A stretch of DNA of 64,000 bases from Halopolyspora algeriensis (GCF_003337235.1 NZ_QPJC01000006.1:62001-126000); one strand, 5' to 3'. Counted from the first letter of the stretch, positions 45,872 through 57,213 are shown. The notes: generated by a model from the sequence alone, not told the origin. Program-made: numbers and translations.

Positions 45872-47238
45872 CGCCGTCGCCCTTCTGAGGAGTGGGGTAC
45901 GCCCCCTCCGCCTGCGTCGGCGACCGGGCGCCTGCCCGCGGGCTCGGCGTTCCCCCGCGTGCCGTGGCCGCTGGCGACGGTGACGTGCCCGGTCTGCCTG
46001 ATCCCGCGGCGCCCGAGCGTGAGGTGAACGACCGTCGCGGACAGCGCCACCCCGAACATCACCAGCGCCATCGGCAGGGCCGATTCGACGCCACCCAGTC
46101 CGACCAGCGGTGCCGCGAGGGCACCGACCACGAATTGGGTGACTCCGAGCAGCGCCGAGGCAGTGCCCGAAACCTCGCGATGCTCGCCCAGCACCAGTGT
46201 CGTGGTGTTGGGCATGACGAAGCCGAGGCTGGCGATCATCACGAACAGCGCCGCCAGGAGAACCGGCAGGGGAAGGCCGAACAGGACGGTGCTGACGAGG
46301 AACACCCCGGCGACCGAGGCCGAGACGAGGGCGCCGAGGAGCAACTGCGACTCCGTGGCCAGGCGCCCGACCAATCGGGCGTTGAGCTGCCCGGCGGCGA
46401 CCAGGCCGATCGCGTTCATGCCGAACACGAGGCCGTAGGTCTGTGGCGACATCCCGTAGATGCCCTGCAGGACGAAGGAGGAGCCGGAGACGTAGGCGAA
46501 CATCGCGGCCATCGCGAGCCCGGCGGCGAGTGCGTTGCCGAGGAACGACGGCTCGGTCAGCAACCGGCCGATGGTGGTGAAGGTGCTTCCCAGCCGGGCG
46601 GGTTGGCGCCACTGCTGCGGCTTGGTCTCCGGGAGGGCGAATATGACCACCAGCATGAGCAGGAGGCCGAAAGCGGTCAGTACGGCGAAGATCCCGCGCC
46701 ACGTCGTGTATGCCAGTACCTGGCCTCCGATGACCGGTGCGAGGATCGGAGCCAGCCCGGTGACCAGCATCAATCCGGAGAAGAACCGGGTGACTTCCAG
46801 CCCCGAGTACAGATCCCGGACCGAGGCACGCGCGATGACCATGCCCGCGGCGGCACCGAAGCCCTGCAGGGCGCGCAGCGCGGTCAGCGCATACACCGAC
46901 TCGGACAGGGCGCACAGCACCGAGGCGACGATGTAGATCACGAGGCCGACCATGAGCGGCTTGCGCCGCCCGACGGAGTCGCTGATCGGCCCGGCGAGAA
47001 GCTGGCCGAAAGCCAGGCCGAGCAGTGTCGCCATCAGGGTGAGTTGTCCCTGCGCTGCCGTGGCCCCCAGGTCCTCGGTCAGTTGTGGCAGGGCGGGCAG
47101 GTACATGTCGATGGACAGCGGCCCGAACGCGGTCAGACCGCCCAGGATCAGCGCGAAGCGGGTCTTGCGCCGCAGGCTGGAATTGTTGACGCCGGTCGCC
47201 GCGTCGGCCCCGTGGTCGGGGGAGACTTGTTCGCCCAC
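45868..47238 (-). CDS. Bcr/CflA-family drug efflux MFS transporter
   Basis: A 456-residue exporter with 12 predicted helices; FGPLSIDMYLPALPQL (about 40-55) and the loop motif AGPISDSVGRRKPLMVGLVI (about 87-106) are typical of Bcr/CflA. Family members export bicyclomycin, chloramphenicol or sulfonamides. GTG 47238 is chosen for its excellent AGGAGGG 5 nt upstream; GTG 47259 is an alternative. The 3' end appears to have been joined to an AKR remnant. Confidence 0.9.
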   Translation of the reverse strand: MGEQVSPDHGADAATGVNNSSLRRKTRFALILGGLTAFGPLSIDMYLPALPQLTEDLGATAAQGQLTLMATLLGLAFGQLLAGPISDSVGRRKPLMVGLVIYIVASVLCALSESVYALTALRALQGFGAAAGMVIARASVRDLYSGLEVTRFFSGLMLVTGLAPILAPVIGGQVLAYTTWRGIFAVLTAFGLLLMLVVIFALPETKPQQWRQPARLGSTFTTIGRLLTEPSFLGNALAAGLAMAAMFAYVSGSSFVLQGIYGMSPQTYGLVFGMNAIGLVAAGQLNARLVGRLATESQLLLGALVSASVAGVFLVSTVLFGLPLPVLLAALFVMIASLGFVMPNTTTLVLGEHREVSGTASALLGVTQFVVGALAAPLVGLGGVESALPMALVMFGVALSATVVHLTLGRRGIRQTGHVTVASGHGTRGNAEPAGRRPVADAGGGGVPHSSEGRRR

Positions 47239-47391
47239 GGCTTCCCTCCTCGAATCCACGGCACTGCGCTGCGCTCGCCGTACAACGTCGATGACTGTTG
47301 ATTTATGCCAACTATCCTGCTTCCGCAGTCGTGAATTCCCTCACCGCGCGGGGTGGGCGGTGTGCGATCGGTGTGCGCGGCGAATGAAAAA

Positions 47392-48222
47392 ATGAGCGGC
47401 GTGGCGCGGCTGATCGAAGTGACCGCAGTGGAGGACCCCCGGGTCGACGACTTCCGCGATCTGTCGACCGCCGACCGGCGCCCCGACCGCCCTGGTGGGC
47501 GGGGACTGGTCATCGCGGAGGGAGTCGTCGTGGTCCGACGCATGCTCGCCTCCCCGTACCCGATCCGCGCACTGCTCGGAGTGCGGCGACGCATCGAGGA
47601 ACTCGGTGACGAGATCGCCGACCTCGACGTGCCCGCCTACATCGCCGATGCCGAGGTGATGGCAGGCATCGTCGGGTTCCACCTCAACCGTGGCGTGCTG
47701 GCCATCGCCGACCGAGCCCCCGAGGTCGAGCTCACGAGACTGACCGCCACCGCACGGCGCCTGGCCGTGCTGGAAGGCATCGGTGACCACGAGAACCTCG
47801 GATCGCTGTTCCGCAACGCCGCCGCGTTCGGCATCGACGGGGTGCTGCTCGGGGCCGGATGCTCGGACCCGCTGTACCGGCGCAGCGTCCGGGTGTCGAT
47901 GGGACACGTGCTGCGAGTGCCGTTCACACGCGTGCACTCGTGGCCCGGGGACCTGAAACTGCTGCGCGATGAGGGTTTCCGCATCGTCGCGCTGTCCCCG
48001 CGGGCGAGCTCGGTGCCGCTGCGCGAGGCGGAACCGGGGCGGGAACCCGTCGCGATACTGCTGGGTTCCGAGGGCCCGGGCCTGACCGAGCAGGCCATGA
48101 CGGCAGCGGACGTGACGGTTCGAATCCCGATGGCAGGCGAGGTGGACTCGCTCAATGTCGCCACCTCGGCGGCGATCGTCTTCCACATCATGGGTGAGGG
48201 ATCCGAGGGAGGCGGCCGGTGA
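47392..48222 (+). CDS. SpoU/TrmH-family RNA 2'-O-methyltransferase (Rv0881-like)
   Basis: A 276-residue SPOUT enzyme methylating ribose in rRNA or tRNA. An N-terminal substrate-binding domain (LVIAEGVVVVRRMLASPYPI) precedes the knot domain with motif 1 EGIGDHENLGSLFRNAAAFG (about 126-145), motif 2 ILLGSEGPGL (about 219-228) and motif 3 IPMAGEVDSLNVATSAAIV. ATG 47392 is chosen; upstream ATG 47353 lacks support. Overlaps the DUF2537 gene by 4 bp. Confidence 0.92.
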   Translation: MSGVARLIEVTAVEDPRVDDFRDLSTADRRPDRPGGRGLVIAEGVVVVRRMLASPYPIRALLGVRRRIEELGDEIADLDVPAYIADAEVMAGIVGFHLNRGVLAIADRAPEVELTRLTATARRLAVLEGIGDHENLGSLFRNAAAFGIDGVLLGAGCSDPLYRRSVRVSMGHVLRVPFTRVHSWPGDLKLLRDEGFRIVALSPRASSVPLREAEPGREPVAILLGSEGPGLTEQAMTAADVTVRIPMAGEVDSLNVATSAAIVFHIMGEGSEGGGR

Positions 48223-48899
48223 ACAGGGTGAAAGCGGGCGCGGGCACCAGGGTGCCGGCGATGGAACTGCACGCGCGGGCCGGACGCGCGATGGTGCTCG
48301 CTGCTTCCGACCGCGCCGAGCTGGCCCCGGAGAGCTTGCCGGTGTCCGAGGCCCTGGCCGAGGCGCTGCACGAGTGGGCGCACGTGGCGGATCGGGTTGC
48401 CCACCGCGAGGCGATCGACCACGATTCCTCCCTCGTGCGGACGATCTCCCGGCGTGGGAGGCAGCTCGCGGGATTGCTGGCCGGCGAGATCGGGGCCGAG
48501 GTCGATTACGTGGACCCGAGCAGCGGGCAGGTGCACCGGATGGCCCCGCGGCGACCGGCTCGTCCCGCAACGCGCGAGCCCGCAGGGGCGCCGCGTGCTG
48601 TTCCGGCCGGAGGTGCCATGGCCGGAGAGGACGCGAGCGGACCGACCCCGTGGGCCACCGGTTCGACCGTGAGCGTGATCATCGCTGCCATCGTCGTTGT
48701 CGCGCTCGTCATCGTCTCGTCCGGGCTGGCGGAGGTCAGCGTGCTGCTGGCCGTGATCGTCAACGTGGCGATGGCCGCGGGCTTCGCCCCCTCGATCTGG
48801 CTGGGGCGGCACGTGCCGGTCTGGCGTTGGGTGGCCCTGGGCACGGCCGGGGGGATTTTCCTGTCCTGGGGGGCCCTGCTCCTCAACCTGCTGGGGTAG
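48219..48899 (+). CDS. DUF2537 membrane protein (Rv0882-like)
   Basis: A 226-residue protein. The N-terminal part (MELHARAGRAMVLAASDRAE; ALAEALHEWAHVADRV; RRGRQLAGLLAGEIGAEVDY) is typical of DUF2537; a Pro/Ala linker leads to three hydrophobic helices in the last 80 residues. Mycobacterial Rv0882 is shorter. The GTG overlaps the methyltransferase stop; the gene converges on sepH with a 30-nt gap holding a repeat fragment. Confidence 0.82.
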   Translation: MNRVKAGAGTRVPAMELHARAGRAMVLAASDRAELAPESLPVSEALAEALHEWAHVADRVAHREAIDHDSSLVRTISRRGRQLAGLLAGEIGAEVDYVDPSSGQVHRMAPRRPARPATREPAGAPRAVPAGGAMAGEDASGPTPWATGSTVSVIIAAIVVVALVIVSSGLAEVSVLLAVIVNVAMAAGFAPSIWLGRHVPVWRWVALGTAGGIFLSWGALLLNLLG

Positions 48900-48908
48900 C
48901 GGATCCGC

Positions 48909-48929
48909 GGATTGGCTCGGGTGGCTGCC
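48909..48929 (+). repeat. Dispersed repeat, copy C (terminal fragment)
   Basis: GGATTGGCTCGGGTGGCTGCC starts 10 nt after the DUF2537 stop and shares the TCCGCGGATTGG terminus of copy B. It fills the gap up to the convergent sepH stop. Confidence 0.5.
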
Positions 48930-50039
48930 TCAGCGGTGGGAGCGAACGCCGAGAAGGACGTCTTCCCAGGAGGGCACGATCGGGTGCTGCTTGCGTCCCC
49001 GACGTGGGGCCTGCTCGTGCGTGGCGGATTCCTGCGCGGACGCGTCTCCGAGGACCTCTCCCACATCCGGTACTTCCGTGGTCGCGGCCTCCGTGTGCTC
49101 GCAGGGGTCGACTCGCCGGTTCCTCGCCTCTGCTGCCACTTCATCGGGTGACGTTCCGTCGGGTGCCGTTGCACCCGGTGGCGCCTCGATGTGCGGGTTG
49201 CTCGCAACAGGCGGTATCTGCGGGGACGGGCGTGCCGCCGGGGCGGGTGCCTCCGCCCCGGCCGGTGCGCCCGATGGCGGAGAAGAGGGGAGCGGGACCT
49301 CGTGTTCCGGCCGGGACGGCGCCTGCTCACCGATGGGACTCGGTGTCCATCCCGTGCCCGGTTCTCCCGACGCGGCGCTGCTGCCGGTGTCGTCCTGGTC
49401 GAGTTCGAGAGCCTCCCGGGCCAGCTCGGTCACCGGCCGTACCGTCCGCAACGGGCGGTTGGGGGAAGGGTCGAGGAGGTCGGCGGCGTGCTCGTCCAGT
49501 GCGGTGGCCGTTCCGCCTTGCGCGCCCGGGTGGAAAACCCAGTACGCGGTGTTCTCGGACTTGCCTGCCTGCCAGCGCAACTGGACGACCCACTTGCCGT
49601 CCTCCCCGCGCCAGGAGTCCCATACCGTCTCGGCGTAATCGTGCCCGCGCATGCCGAAGGTGTGCGCGACGATTTCGCCGAGAGTCTGCACATCGGGCCC
49701 GTCCTCGCGGATCGGGTGTGCCCGCTGGGCCTTCTCGGCGATTTGGGCCCGCTCCAGCAGCACGGGGTAGGCGTAGCGTTCGACACGCTGCTCCGGGAGG
49801 CCGGATGCCGCCGCGACCTGCTCGACGGAGGCTCCCCCGCGGATCCGGGACTGGATCTCGCGCGGCCGCATCTGGGCTTCCAGCTCGATCTGGACTTGTC
49901 CGAGCCGGGTCAGATCGCCCCGGGCGGCGGCCCGCAGACGCTCGTCGGCGGGTACGGAAAAGCGTTCGCCGTTGTCGGGGTCCTCGCAGATGACGGTCTC
50001 GCCGTCCTCGTCGAGCCCGACCACCCGCAGCGCTCGCAT
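48930..50039 (-). CDS. sepH: Septation protein SepH (DUF3071)
   Basis: A 369-residue cell-division protein that in Streptomyces stimulates FtsZ assembly. The N-terminal DUF3071 domain (MRALRVVGLDEDGETVICED; ARGDLTRLGQVQIELEAQMR; a helix-turn-helix around RIRGGASVEQVAAASGLPEQRVERY, about 82-106; WRGEDGKWVVQLRW) is followed by a Pro/Ala-rich disordered tail and a conserved C-terminal peptide RKQHPIVPSWEDVLLGVRSH. ATG has GGGGAGG upstream. Same gene follows serC in mycobacteria. Confidence 0.93.
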   Translation of the reverse strand: MRALRVVGLDEDGETVICEDPDNGERFSVPADERLRAAARGDLTRLGQVQIELEAQMRPREIQSRIRGGASVEQVAAASGLPEQRVERYAYPVLLERAQIAEKAQRAHPIREDGPDVQTLGEIVAHTFGMRGHDYAETVWDSWRGEDGKWVVQLRWQAGKSENTAYWVFHPGAQGGTATALDEHAADLLDPSPNRPLRTVRPVTELAREALELDQDDTGSSAASGEPGTGWTPSPIGEQAPSRPEHEVPLPSSPPSGAPAGAEAPAPAARPSPQIPPVASNPHIEAPPGATAPDGTSPDEVAAEARNRRVDPCEHTEAATTEVPDVGEVLGDASAQESATHEQAPRRGRKQHPIVPSWEDVLLGVRSHR

Positions 50040-50264
50040 TGCTCGGCCTCCCCGCGCCTCCGGCTGCATACATGTCACCAAGTCATAACGGTAACCCGGC
50101 GTGCCGTGTCGAAGAGGCAGGCACGCCGGGCCGCCGCCTGCATGGGTGCCACGATCTTGCCCGAGGAACGAAGACTGTGCGAATCGGTAAGATCACTCAT
50201 CTTCGCGTCGATCACGCAGTGCTCGATCGTGGCCGCGGGTGAGTGCCGCGCCGGTGTGGCGCGC

Positions 50265-51747
<1,483 letters not shown>

Positions 51748-52311
51748 TCAGCCACCGGGGTCGGCGCGGGGTGCGGGAGCGTCGTCGCGCAGGTGCTCGG
51801 CGAGGTCGGATCGAGCTCTGGCCACCCGGGACCGCACCGTGCCGATCCTGCAGCCGCAGACCCGGGCGGTTTCCTCGTAGCTGAGCCCCAGGACCTGGGT
51901 GAGTACGAAGGCCTCCCGCCGGTCGGCATCCAGCTCGCCGAGAGCGACACGGAGCGCATAGCTCTCGGACATCGCAGGCTGGAGCGGCTGGACGCGCTCG
52001 GCGGCCGACTGCCAGTCCACGCAGTCGGCCTGCTGCGGGCGTCGGCGCCGCCGGCGCAGGTGATCGGCGGCGACGCGGCGTGCGATCGCCAGGAGCCAGC
52101 TGCGCGCGGAGGCCTGCCCGCGAAACGATGCCAGCGAGGAGAAGGCCCGCACGTAGCAGTCCTGGGTGAGGTCGTCGGCGTGGTGGCGATCGGTCAGGTG
52201 TCGCAGCAATTGCCGGACCTGCCGTTGCGTTCCCCGGACAAAAGCGGCGGCAGCTTCGCGATCGCCCTGCTTCGCCGCGATCGCATACCACGTCAGCTGC
52301 TGGTCATCCAC
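51748..52311 (-). CDS. sigC: ECF RNA polymerase sigma factor, SigC-like
   Basis: A 187-residue ECF sigma factor. Sigma-2 spans about residues 15-90 (VRQLLRHLTDRHHADDLTQD; FRGQASARSWLLAIARRVAADHLR) and sigma-4 about 120-172 (LTQVLGLSYEETARVCGC then RIGTVRSRVARARSDL). Closest recognisable relative is M. tuberculosis SigC, which lacks a classical anti-sigma gene; none is adjacent here either. It is divergent from the copper P-type ATPase, suggesting a copper-related regulon. Confidence 0.88.
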   Translation of the reverse strand: MDDQQLTWYAIAAKQGDREAAAAFVRGTQRQVRQLLRHLTDRHHADDLTQDCYVRAFSSLASFRGQASARSWLLAIARRVAADHLRRRRRRPQQADCVDWQSAAERVQPLQPAMSESYALRVALGELDADRREAFVLTQVLGLSYEETARVCGCRIGTVRSRVARARSDLAEHLRDDAPAPRADPGG

Positions 52312-52616
52312 CGTTACCCACCAGGTTCACCGGCACCGGAAAGCTTCTCGGCCGTCTCTGCCGCAGAGCACGATACGCCGCACGCGTCGGGGAACCGAAA
52401 CGGTGTCGGCGAGCACGAAGCATGCGTGCCGCACGGCACAGCGAGGAGAGACACGGGTCGTCCGGCCGCTTCCCGCGGACCACTCCGCAGGACAGGGCCG
52501 GTGCGGCGCGTACATTGGCTTTGCCTCGCCAAGCCTGTGGGCTGCGGGTTCGGTGGTGCGCGCCCGCTGGTGGCAGGGCCGAACCCGCCCGACTCGACCG
52601 TTACGGAAAGGTACAG
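52312..52616. promoter_or_regulatory. Divergent sigC / copper ATPase promoter region
   Basis: 305 nt between the divergent genes. I looked for CsoR or CopY operators (pseudo-palindromes rich in C/G runs around TA) and found none convincing. GGGGAAC at 52390 resembles an ECF -35 element but no matching -10 is clear. Promoters for both genes must be here. Confidence 0.35.
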
Positions 52617-54932
52617 GTGACAATGTCGGCGACGTCGTCGCTCACCGGAGAATCCGCCACGGGTCGTGATGTGGAGCTGGCTGTGAGCGGTATGACCTGT
52701 GCTGCCTGCGCGGCCCGTGTCGAACGCAAGCTGAACAAGCTCGACGGTGTCCGGGCCAATGTCAACTATGCGACCGCGCGTGCGAGCGTGACCGTGTCCG
52801 CACCGGCCGGCGACGACGTGCTCACGGACACCGTGGAGAAGGCCGGCTATCACGCCGAGGTGCTTCGCCCGGCCGCGGCGGGCGGGACCGCGGAACATTC
52901 CGACGACCGCACGCGCGACCTGTGGCGCAGGCTCGTGGTCGCCGTGCTGCTGTTCGTTCCGCTGGCGGATCTGGCCATCCTGTTCACGGTCATGCCCGCG
53001 GCGCGCTTCGCCGGCTGGCAGTGGTTGCTCGTTGCTCTCGCCCTGCCGGTGGCGGGGTGGGCGGCCTGGCCGTTCCATCGAGCTGCATTCGTCAACGCGC
53101 GGCACGGCTCCTCCTCGATGGACACGCTGGTCTCGATCGGCATCGTCGCCGCCAGTGCCTGGTCGCTGTACGCGATGTTCACCCGGACCGGCACCACCTC
53201 CGACGCTTCCGGCCTGTGGCTGCTGGTGAACGCCGAAGGCGTGGCGTACCTGGAGGTCGCCGCCGGAGTGACCACCTTCGTCCTGGCAGGCCGGTATTTC
53301 GAAGCCCGCGCGCAACGCAAGGCAGGCAGCGCCCTTCGCGCGCTGGCCGAGCTCAGCGCCTCCAGTGCCACCGTGCTGCTCGAGGACGGCTCGCAGCGCG
53401 ACATCGCGATCGAGGACCTGCAGGTCGGTCAGCGCTTCGTCACTCGTCCCGGGGGCACGATCGCCACCGACGGCCGTGTCGTCGAGGGCCGGGCCGCGGT
53501 CGACGGCAGTTCGATGACGGGCGAGTCGGTTCCGACCGAAGTCGCCCCGGGCGAGGAGGTCATCGGCGGCACAGTGGTCTCGAACGGGCGGCTGGTGGTC
53601 GAGGCCACCAGGGTCGGGCGGGACACCCAGCTCGCCGCCATGGTGCGCCTGGTCGAAGAGGCGCAAACGGGCAAGGCGGCCGTGCAACGCCTGGCCGACC
53701 GCATCTCGGCGTACTTCGTCCCCGCCGTTCTGGTGCTCGCGACACTCACGTTCGGCGGATGGCTGCTCGCAGGCGGCTCGGTCGAGCGGTCGTTCACCGT
53801 GGCCCTGTCGGTGCTGATCATCGCCTGCCCGTGCGCGCTGGGGCTGGCGACCCCGACCGCGTTGATGGCGGCGTCCGGGCGAGGGGCGCAACTCGGGATC
53901 TTCCTCAAGGGCTATCAGGCCCTGGAATCCACGCGTGCCATCGACACGGTCGTGTTCGACAAGACGGGCACGGTCACCTCGGGCCGGATGTCGCTGGTCG
54001 ACGTCTCCTGCACCGAAGGCGTCGATCGAGCCGGGGTGCTGCGCTTGGCCGGTGCCCTGGAGGAGGCCTCGGAACACGCGGTGGCCGCGGCGATCAGCGC
54101 GGCGGCCCGCGCGGAGCTGGACGAGCTGCCGCAGGTCGAGCGGTTCGTCAGCGAGCCGGGGCTCGGCGCCGGTGGTGTCGTGGACGGCCACGACGTGCTG
54201 GCGGGCCGGGCGAAGTTGTTCACCGAGCGCGGCCTGGCGATTCCTCCGGAACTCGACCGGCAGCGCGAGCAATGGGAGCAGCAGGGCAGAACGACCGTGC
54301 TCATCGGGTGCGATGACCGGGTGCTCGCCGTGCTGGCCCTGGCGGATCTGGTCAAGCCCTCTGCGGAGCGGGCTGTGCGGCAACTGCACCGGCTCGGTCT
54401 CCGCACCGTCCTGCTGACCGGGGACAACGAGGCCACTGCCGATGCCGTGGCCGGTGAGGTCGGGATCGGGGAGGCGATCGCGGGAGTCCTTCCCGGGGAG
54501 AAGGTCGATGTCGTCCACGAGCTGCAGTCCGCGGGACGCACGGTGGCGGTCGTGGGGGACGGTGTCAACGATGCTCCGGCACTGGCTGCCGCCGATCTCG
54601 GTCTGGCGGTGGTGGCCGGTACCGACGTGGCGATCAAGGCCGCCGACCTGATCCTGGTGCGCGAGGACCTGACCGTGGTCCCGGACGCGATCAAGCTCGC
54701 CCGCGGTGCCCTGCGCACCATTCGCGGCAATCTGATGTGGGCCTTCGGCTACAACATCGCCGCGATCCCCTTGGCGATGTTGGGACTGCTGAACCCGCTG
54801 ATCGCCGGAGGGGCCATGGCGCTCTCGTCGGGCTTCGTCGTGTCGAACAGCCTGCGCCTGCGTCGCTTTCCCGCCGGTGCCGCGCCCACCGGTGCCGCGT
54901 CCGCCAGTGCTGCGCCTGCGGAGGCCACGTGA
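52617..54932 (+). CDS. Copper-translocating P1B-type ATPase
   Basis: A 771-residue heavy-metal pump. One N-terminal metal-binding domain with GMTCAACAARVE (about 23-34), actuator TGES (about 302), membrane metal site CPC in IACPCALGLATPTAL (about 402-416), phosphorylation DKTGT (about 447), hinge GDGVNDAPAL (about 648-657), and C-terminal helices with YN and MALSS, the copper(I) signature. It resembles CtpA/CtpB/CtpV. GTG 52617 has AAAGG 5 nt upstream; ATG 52623 is possible. It meets the CopD-CtaG gene head-on with a 9-nt gap. Confidence 0.93.
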   Translation: MTMSATSSLTGESATGRDVELAVSGMTCAACAARVERKLNKLDGVRANVNYATARASVTVSAPAGDDVLTDTVEKAGYHAEVLRPAAAGGTAEHSDDRTRDLWRRLVVAVLLFVPLADLAILFTVMPAARFAGWQWLLVALALPVAGWAAWPFHRAAFVNARHGSSSMDTLVSIGIVAASAWSLYAMFTRTGTTSDASGLWLLVNAEGVAYLEVAAGVTTFVLAGRYFEARAQRKAGSALRALAELSASSATVLLEDGSQRDIAIEDLQVGQRFVTRPGGTIATDGRVVEGRAAVDGSSMTGESVPTEVAPGEEVIGGTVVSNGRLVVEATRVGRDTQLAAMVRLVEEAQTGKAAVQRLADRISAYFVPAVLVLATLTFGGWLLAGGSVERSFTVALSVLIIACPCALGLATPTALMAASGRGAQLGIFLKGYQALESTRAIDTVVFDKTGTVTSGRMSLVDVSCTEGVDRAGVLRLAGALEEASEHAVAAAISAAARAELDELPQVERFVSEPGLGAGGVVDGHDVLAGRAKLFTERGLAIPPELDRQREQWEQQGRTTVLIGCDDRVLAVLALADLVKPSAERAVRQLHRLGLRTVLLTGDNEATADAVAGEVGIGEAIAGVLPGEKVDVVHELQSAGRTVAVVGDGVNDAPALAAADLGLAVVAGTDVAIKAADLILVREDLTVVPDAIKLARGALRTIRGNLMWAFGYNIAAIPLAMLGLLNPLIAGGAMALSSGFVVSNSLRLRRFPAGAAPTGAASASAAPAEAT

Positions 54933-54941
54933 GCGGTCTGT

Positions 54942-56969
54942 TCAGGCCCGGCGCGACTCGGCCATCTTGGCGAGCATCGCGGTGTAGGCCGCGTCCTCCT
55001 CGGAACCGCCGGTGCCGTCCCCGTCTCGCTGCTCGCGATGCCACTGCCACAGCAAGGCCGCCAGGGCCAGCATCAACGGCACTTCGCCTGCGAGCCAGCC
55101 GATCACCCCGCCGAGTCGCTGATCGGCGAGCAGGTCCGGTGCCCACGGAAGATCCAGGGTGCGGTAGTAGTTGCCCGCGATCACCGCGGGCATGCTCATG
55201 ACGAGCACGCCGAAGAAGACCTGGAACGGCATGGCGCCGAGCACGATGCCGAGTCGGGGCAGGTGCGGCACCTGCCGCGGTGTCGCGTCCACCCCGACGA
55301 CCGCCCAGTAGTACAGGTACCCGACCACGAGGAAGTACCCGTACAGGATCTGATGCGCCCAGTGCTCCTCCATCGCGGCCTCGAAGAGCCCGGTGAGGTA
55401 CAGCCCGTAGAGCGAACCGATCAACAGTACCGCGGCGAGCACGGGGTGGGTGAGCACGCGCACCAGCGGGGAATGCGCGATCGCGAGTACCCATTCGCGA
55501 GGACCGTACGGCTGCCCGCCTGCGGCGGAGGGCAGGGCCCGCAGCGCGAGTGTCACCGGCCCGCCGAGCACGAGCAGTACGGGGGCGAGCATGTTCAGCA
55601 GCACGTGGGTGACCATGTGCACGCTGAACACCGCCGGTGCGTACATCCCCAGGCCGGACGAGGTGGCGATCAGGACCGTCGCGCACCCGCCCAGCCAGGC
55701 CGCCGTGCGTCCGAGTGGCCAGTGCTCGCCGCGCAGGCGCAGCCGGCGTGCGCCCAGCAGGTACCCGAGGGCCAGGACGATCGCGGCTGTGCCCAGCACG
55801 AGGTCGAGGCGCCACATGGTCGCGAACCGCAGCAACGTGGGTGCCTCGGGCAGGCTGTAGCCGAAGATCACTTCGGTGGCGGTCACATCCCGGGTGAGCA
55901 GGTTCGGCGGCGGGGTGTGGGCCATGCCCATCGACACCCCGATGGTGATCAGCATGATCGCGGTGTCGAGGCCGACCAGGCGCCACAGCGTGCGGCGCGG
56001 GCCGCCGGGACGGGCCGCACCGGTGATCCGCCTGCGGGCGAGGACACCGCTCGCGCCGAGAAGAAGCAAGCAGAGGGCCTTGAGCAGCACCAGAGCCCCG
56101 TAGCCGGTACCGAGCAACCGGGTCGGTGTCATCAGCACCAGCGCGTCGATCGTGCCCGAGACGGCCAGCACGAGCCAGCATCCTGCGGCGAGCCGCCGGT
56201 ACCGGGTGGCGACGGATTCGAGGTGGGAGCCCCGACGGCGCAGGTGAGCGGCCACCGCGATCAGCACTCCCAGCCACACGGAGGCGGCGAGCACGTGGAA
56301 CACGAGACTGTTGGTGGCGTAATCGTGCCCGGCATTGGAGGCGGAGTGGCTCACGAACACCGGAGGCAGCAGCCCCACGGCCGCCACCCCCGCCAGCGCC
56401 ATGCTCGTCCGCCAGCGCAGCACCACGTGGCAGGACACGGCCACGATCAGGGACAGCAGCGCGGACAGCAGCCACGCCTTGGGCGCGTCGAGCGCGCCGA
56501 GCAGACCGAGCAGGGCTTCGGGGCTCGCGACCTCGGAAACCGGTTGGCCCGCCGAGTCGGCGGTGTCGAACACGGTCATGAGCAGTGTCGCCCCGAACCA
56601 CACCCAGGCCGCGCCCCCGCCGAAGCGCAAGGCCGCATAGCCGTCGGCGGAGACGATGCCGGACTGCTGGGGAGCGGTGAAGAACGCGGAGAAGACCAGC
56701 GAACCCACGCATGCGGCACCGGCGACGTCGACCACCCAGCGGAGGAGGTTGACGCCCACCTTCGTCACCACGCCGGGATCGGCGTACCCCAGAACCGTGT
56801 AGGCCGTGCTTCCGGCGGTGAGCACCAGAACGGTGATCACCGCGACCGCCCCGATCACCCCGGTCGCCATCCAGGCGAGAGCGACCGACCGCCCGGGTGT
56901 GGCGGCCCGGGAATCGGTGCGCGAATCCCGCGAATCCGCAGGGTCGGTGGTCGGTACGGAATCGGGCAT
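54942..56969 (-). CDS. CopD-CtaG fusion, copper import / cytochrome oxidase assembly protein
   Basis: A 675-residue polytopic membrane protein. The N-terminal half is CopD-like (helices to about residue 320; VSHSASNAGHDYATNSLVFHVLAASVWLGVL is the conserved His-rich segment). The C-terminal half is a Caa3-type CtaG domain (YAPAVFSVHMVTHVLLNMLAPVLLVLGGPVTLALRALP, about 425-460; WAHQILYGYFLVVGYLYYW), needed to deliver copper to cytochrome oxidase. The fusion is common in actinobacteria. A roughly 40-residue charged N-terminus precedes helix 1. With sigC and the copper ATPase it forms a copper locus. Confidence 0.92.
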   Translation of the reverse strand: MPDSVPTTDPADSRDSRTDSRAATPGRSVALAWMATGVIGAVAVITVLVLTAGSTAYTVLGYADPGVVTKVGVNLLRWVVDVAGAACVGSLVFSAFFTAPQQSGIVSADGYAALRFGGGAAWVWFGATLLMTVFDTADSAGQPVSEVASPEALLGLLGALDAPKAWLLSALLSLIVAVSCHVVLRWRTSMALAGVAAVGLLPPVFVSHSASNAGHDYATNSLVFHVLAASVWLGVLIAVAAHLRRRGSHLESVATRYRRLAAGCWLVLAVSGTIDALVLMTPTRLLGTGYGALVLLKALCLLLLGASGVLARRRITGAARPGGPRRTLWRLVGLDTAIMLITIGVSMGMAHTPPPNLLTRDVTATEVIFGYSLPEAPTLLRFATMWRLDLVLGTAAIVLALGYLLGARRLRLRGEHWPLGRTAAWLGGCATVLIATSSGLGMYAPAVFSVHMVTHVLLNMLAPVLLVLGGPVTLALRALPSAAGGQPYGPREWVLAIAHSPLVRVLTHPVLAAVLLIGSLYGLYLTGLFEAAMEEHWAHQILYGYFLVVGYLYYWAVVGVDATPRQVPHLPRLGIVLGAMPFQVFFGVLVMSMPAVIAGNYYRTLDLPWAPDLLADQRLGGVIGWLAGEVPLMLALAALLWQWHREQRDGDGTGGSEEDAAYTAMLAKMAESRRA

Positions 56970-57213
56970 GGATCGACCTCGGTTCGATGCGGATATGCCG
57001 GCCGGTCGGCTCTCCGAACCGGTCGATGCGCAGGATAAACCCTTGCCGACTCGCTACCGTGAAGCACCGGTGTGCGGTGTGACGTGCCCGTACACGGCCG
57101 CCGGCGTGCAGGCCATGCCGGCGGCCGTCAGGGCGTCCCCGGCGATACCGACCGTTTCCTCGGAAGAGCTCCCGGCGACCGGAGCCGACCCCCGTGCCCG
57201 CTGCCTGTCCCCG

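Noticed and set aside
52312-52616. CsoR or CopY operator
   Set aside because: Searched by eye; no convincing pseudo-palindrome of the known type.
55038-57038. 666-codon plus-strand frame opposite CopD-CtaG
   Set aside because: Very His/Gln/Arg-rich mirror of a membrane protein gene; no recognisable domain.
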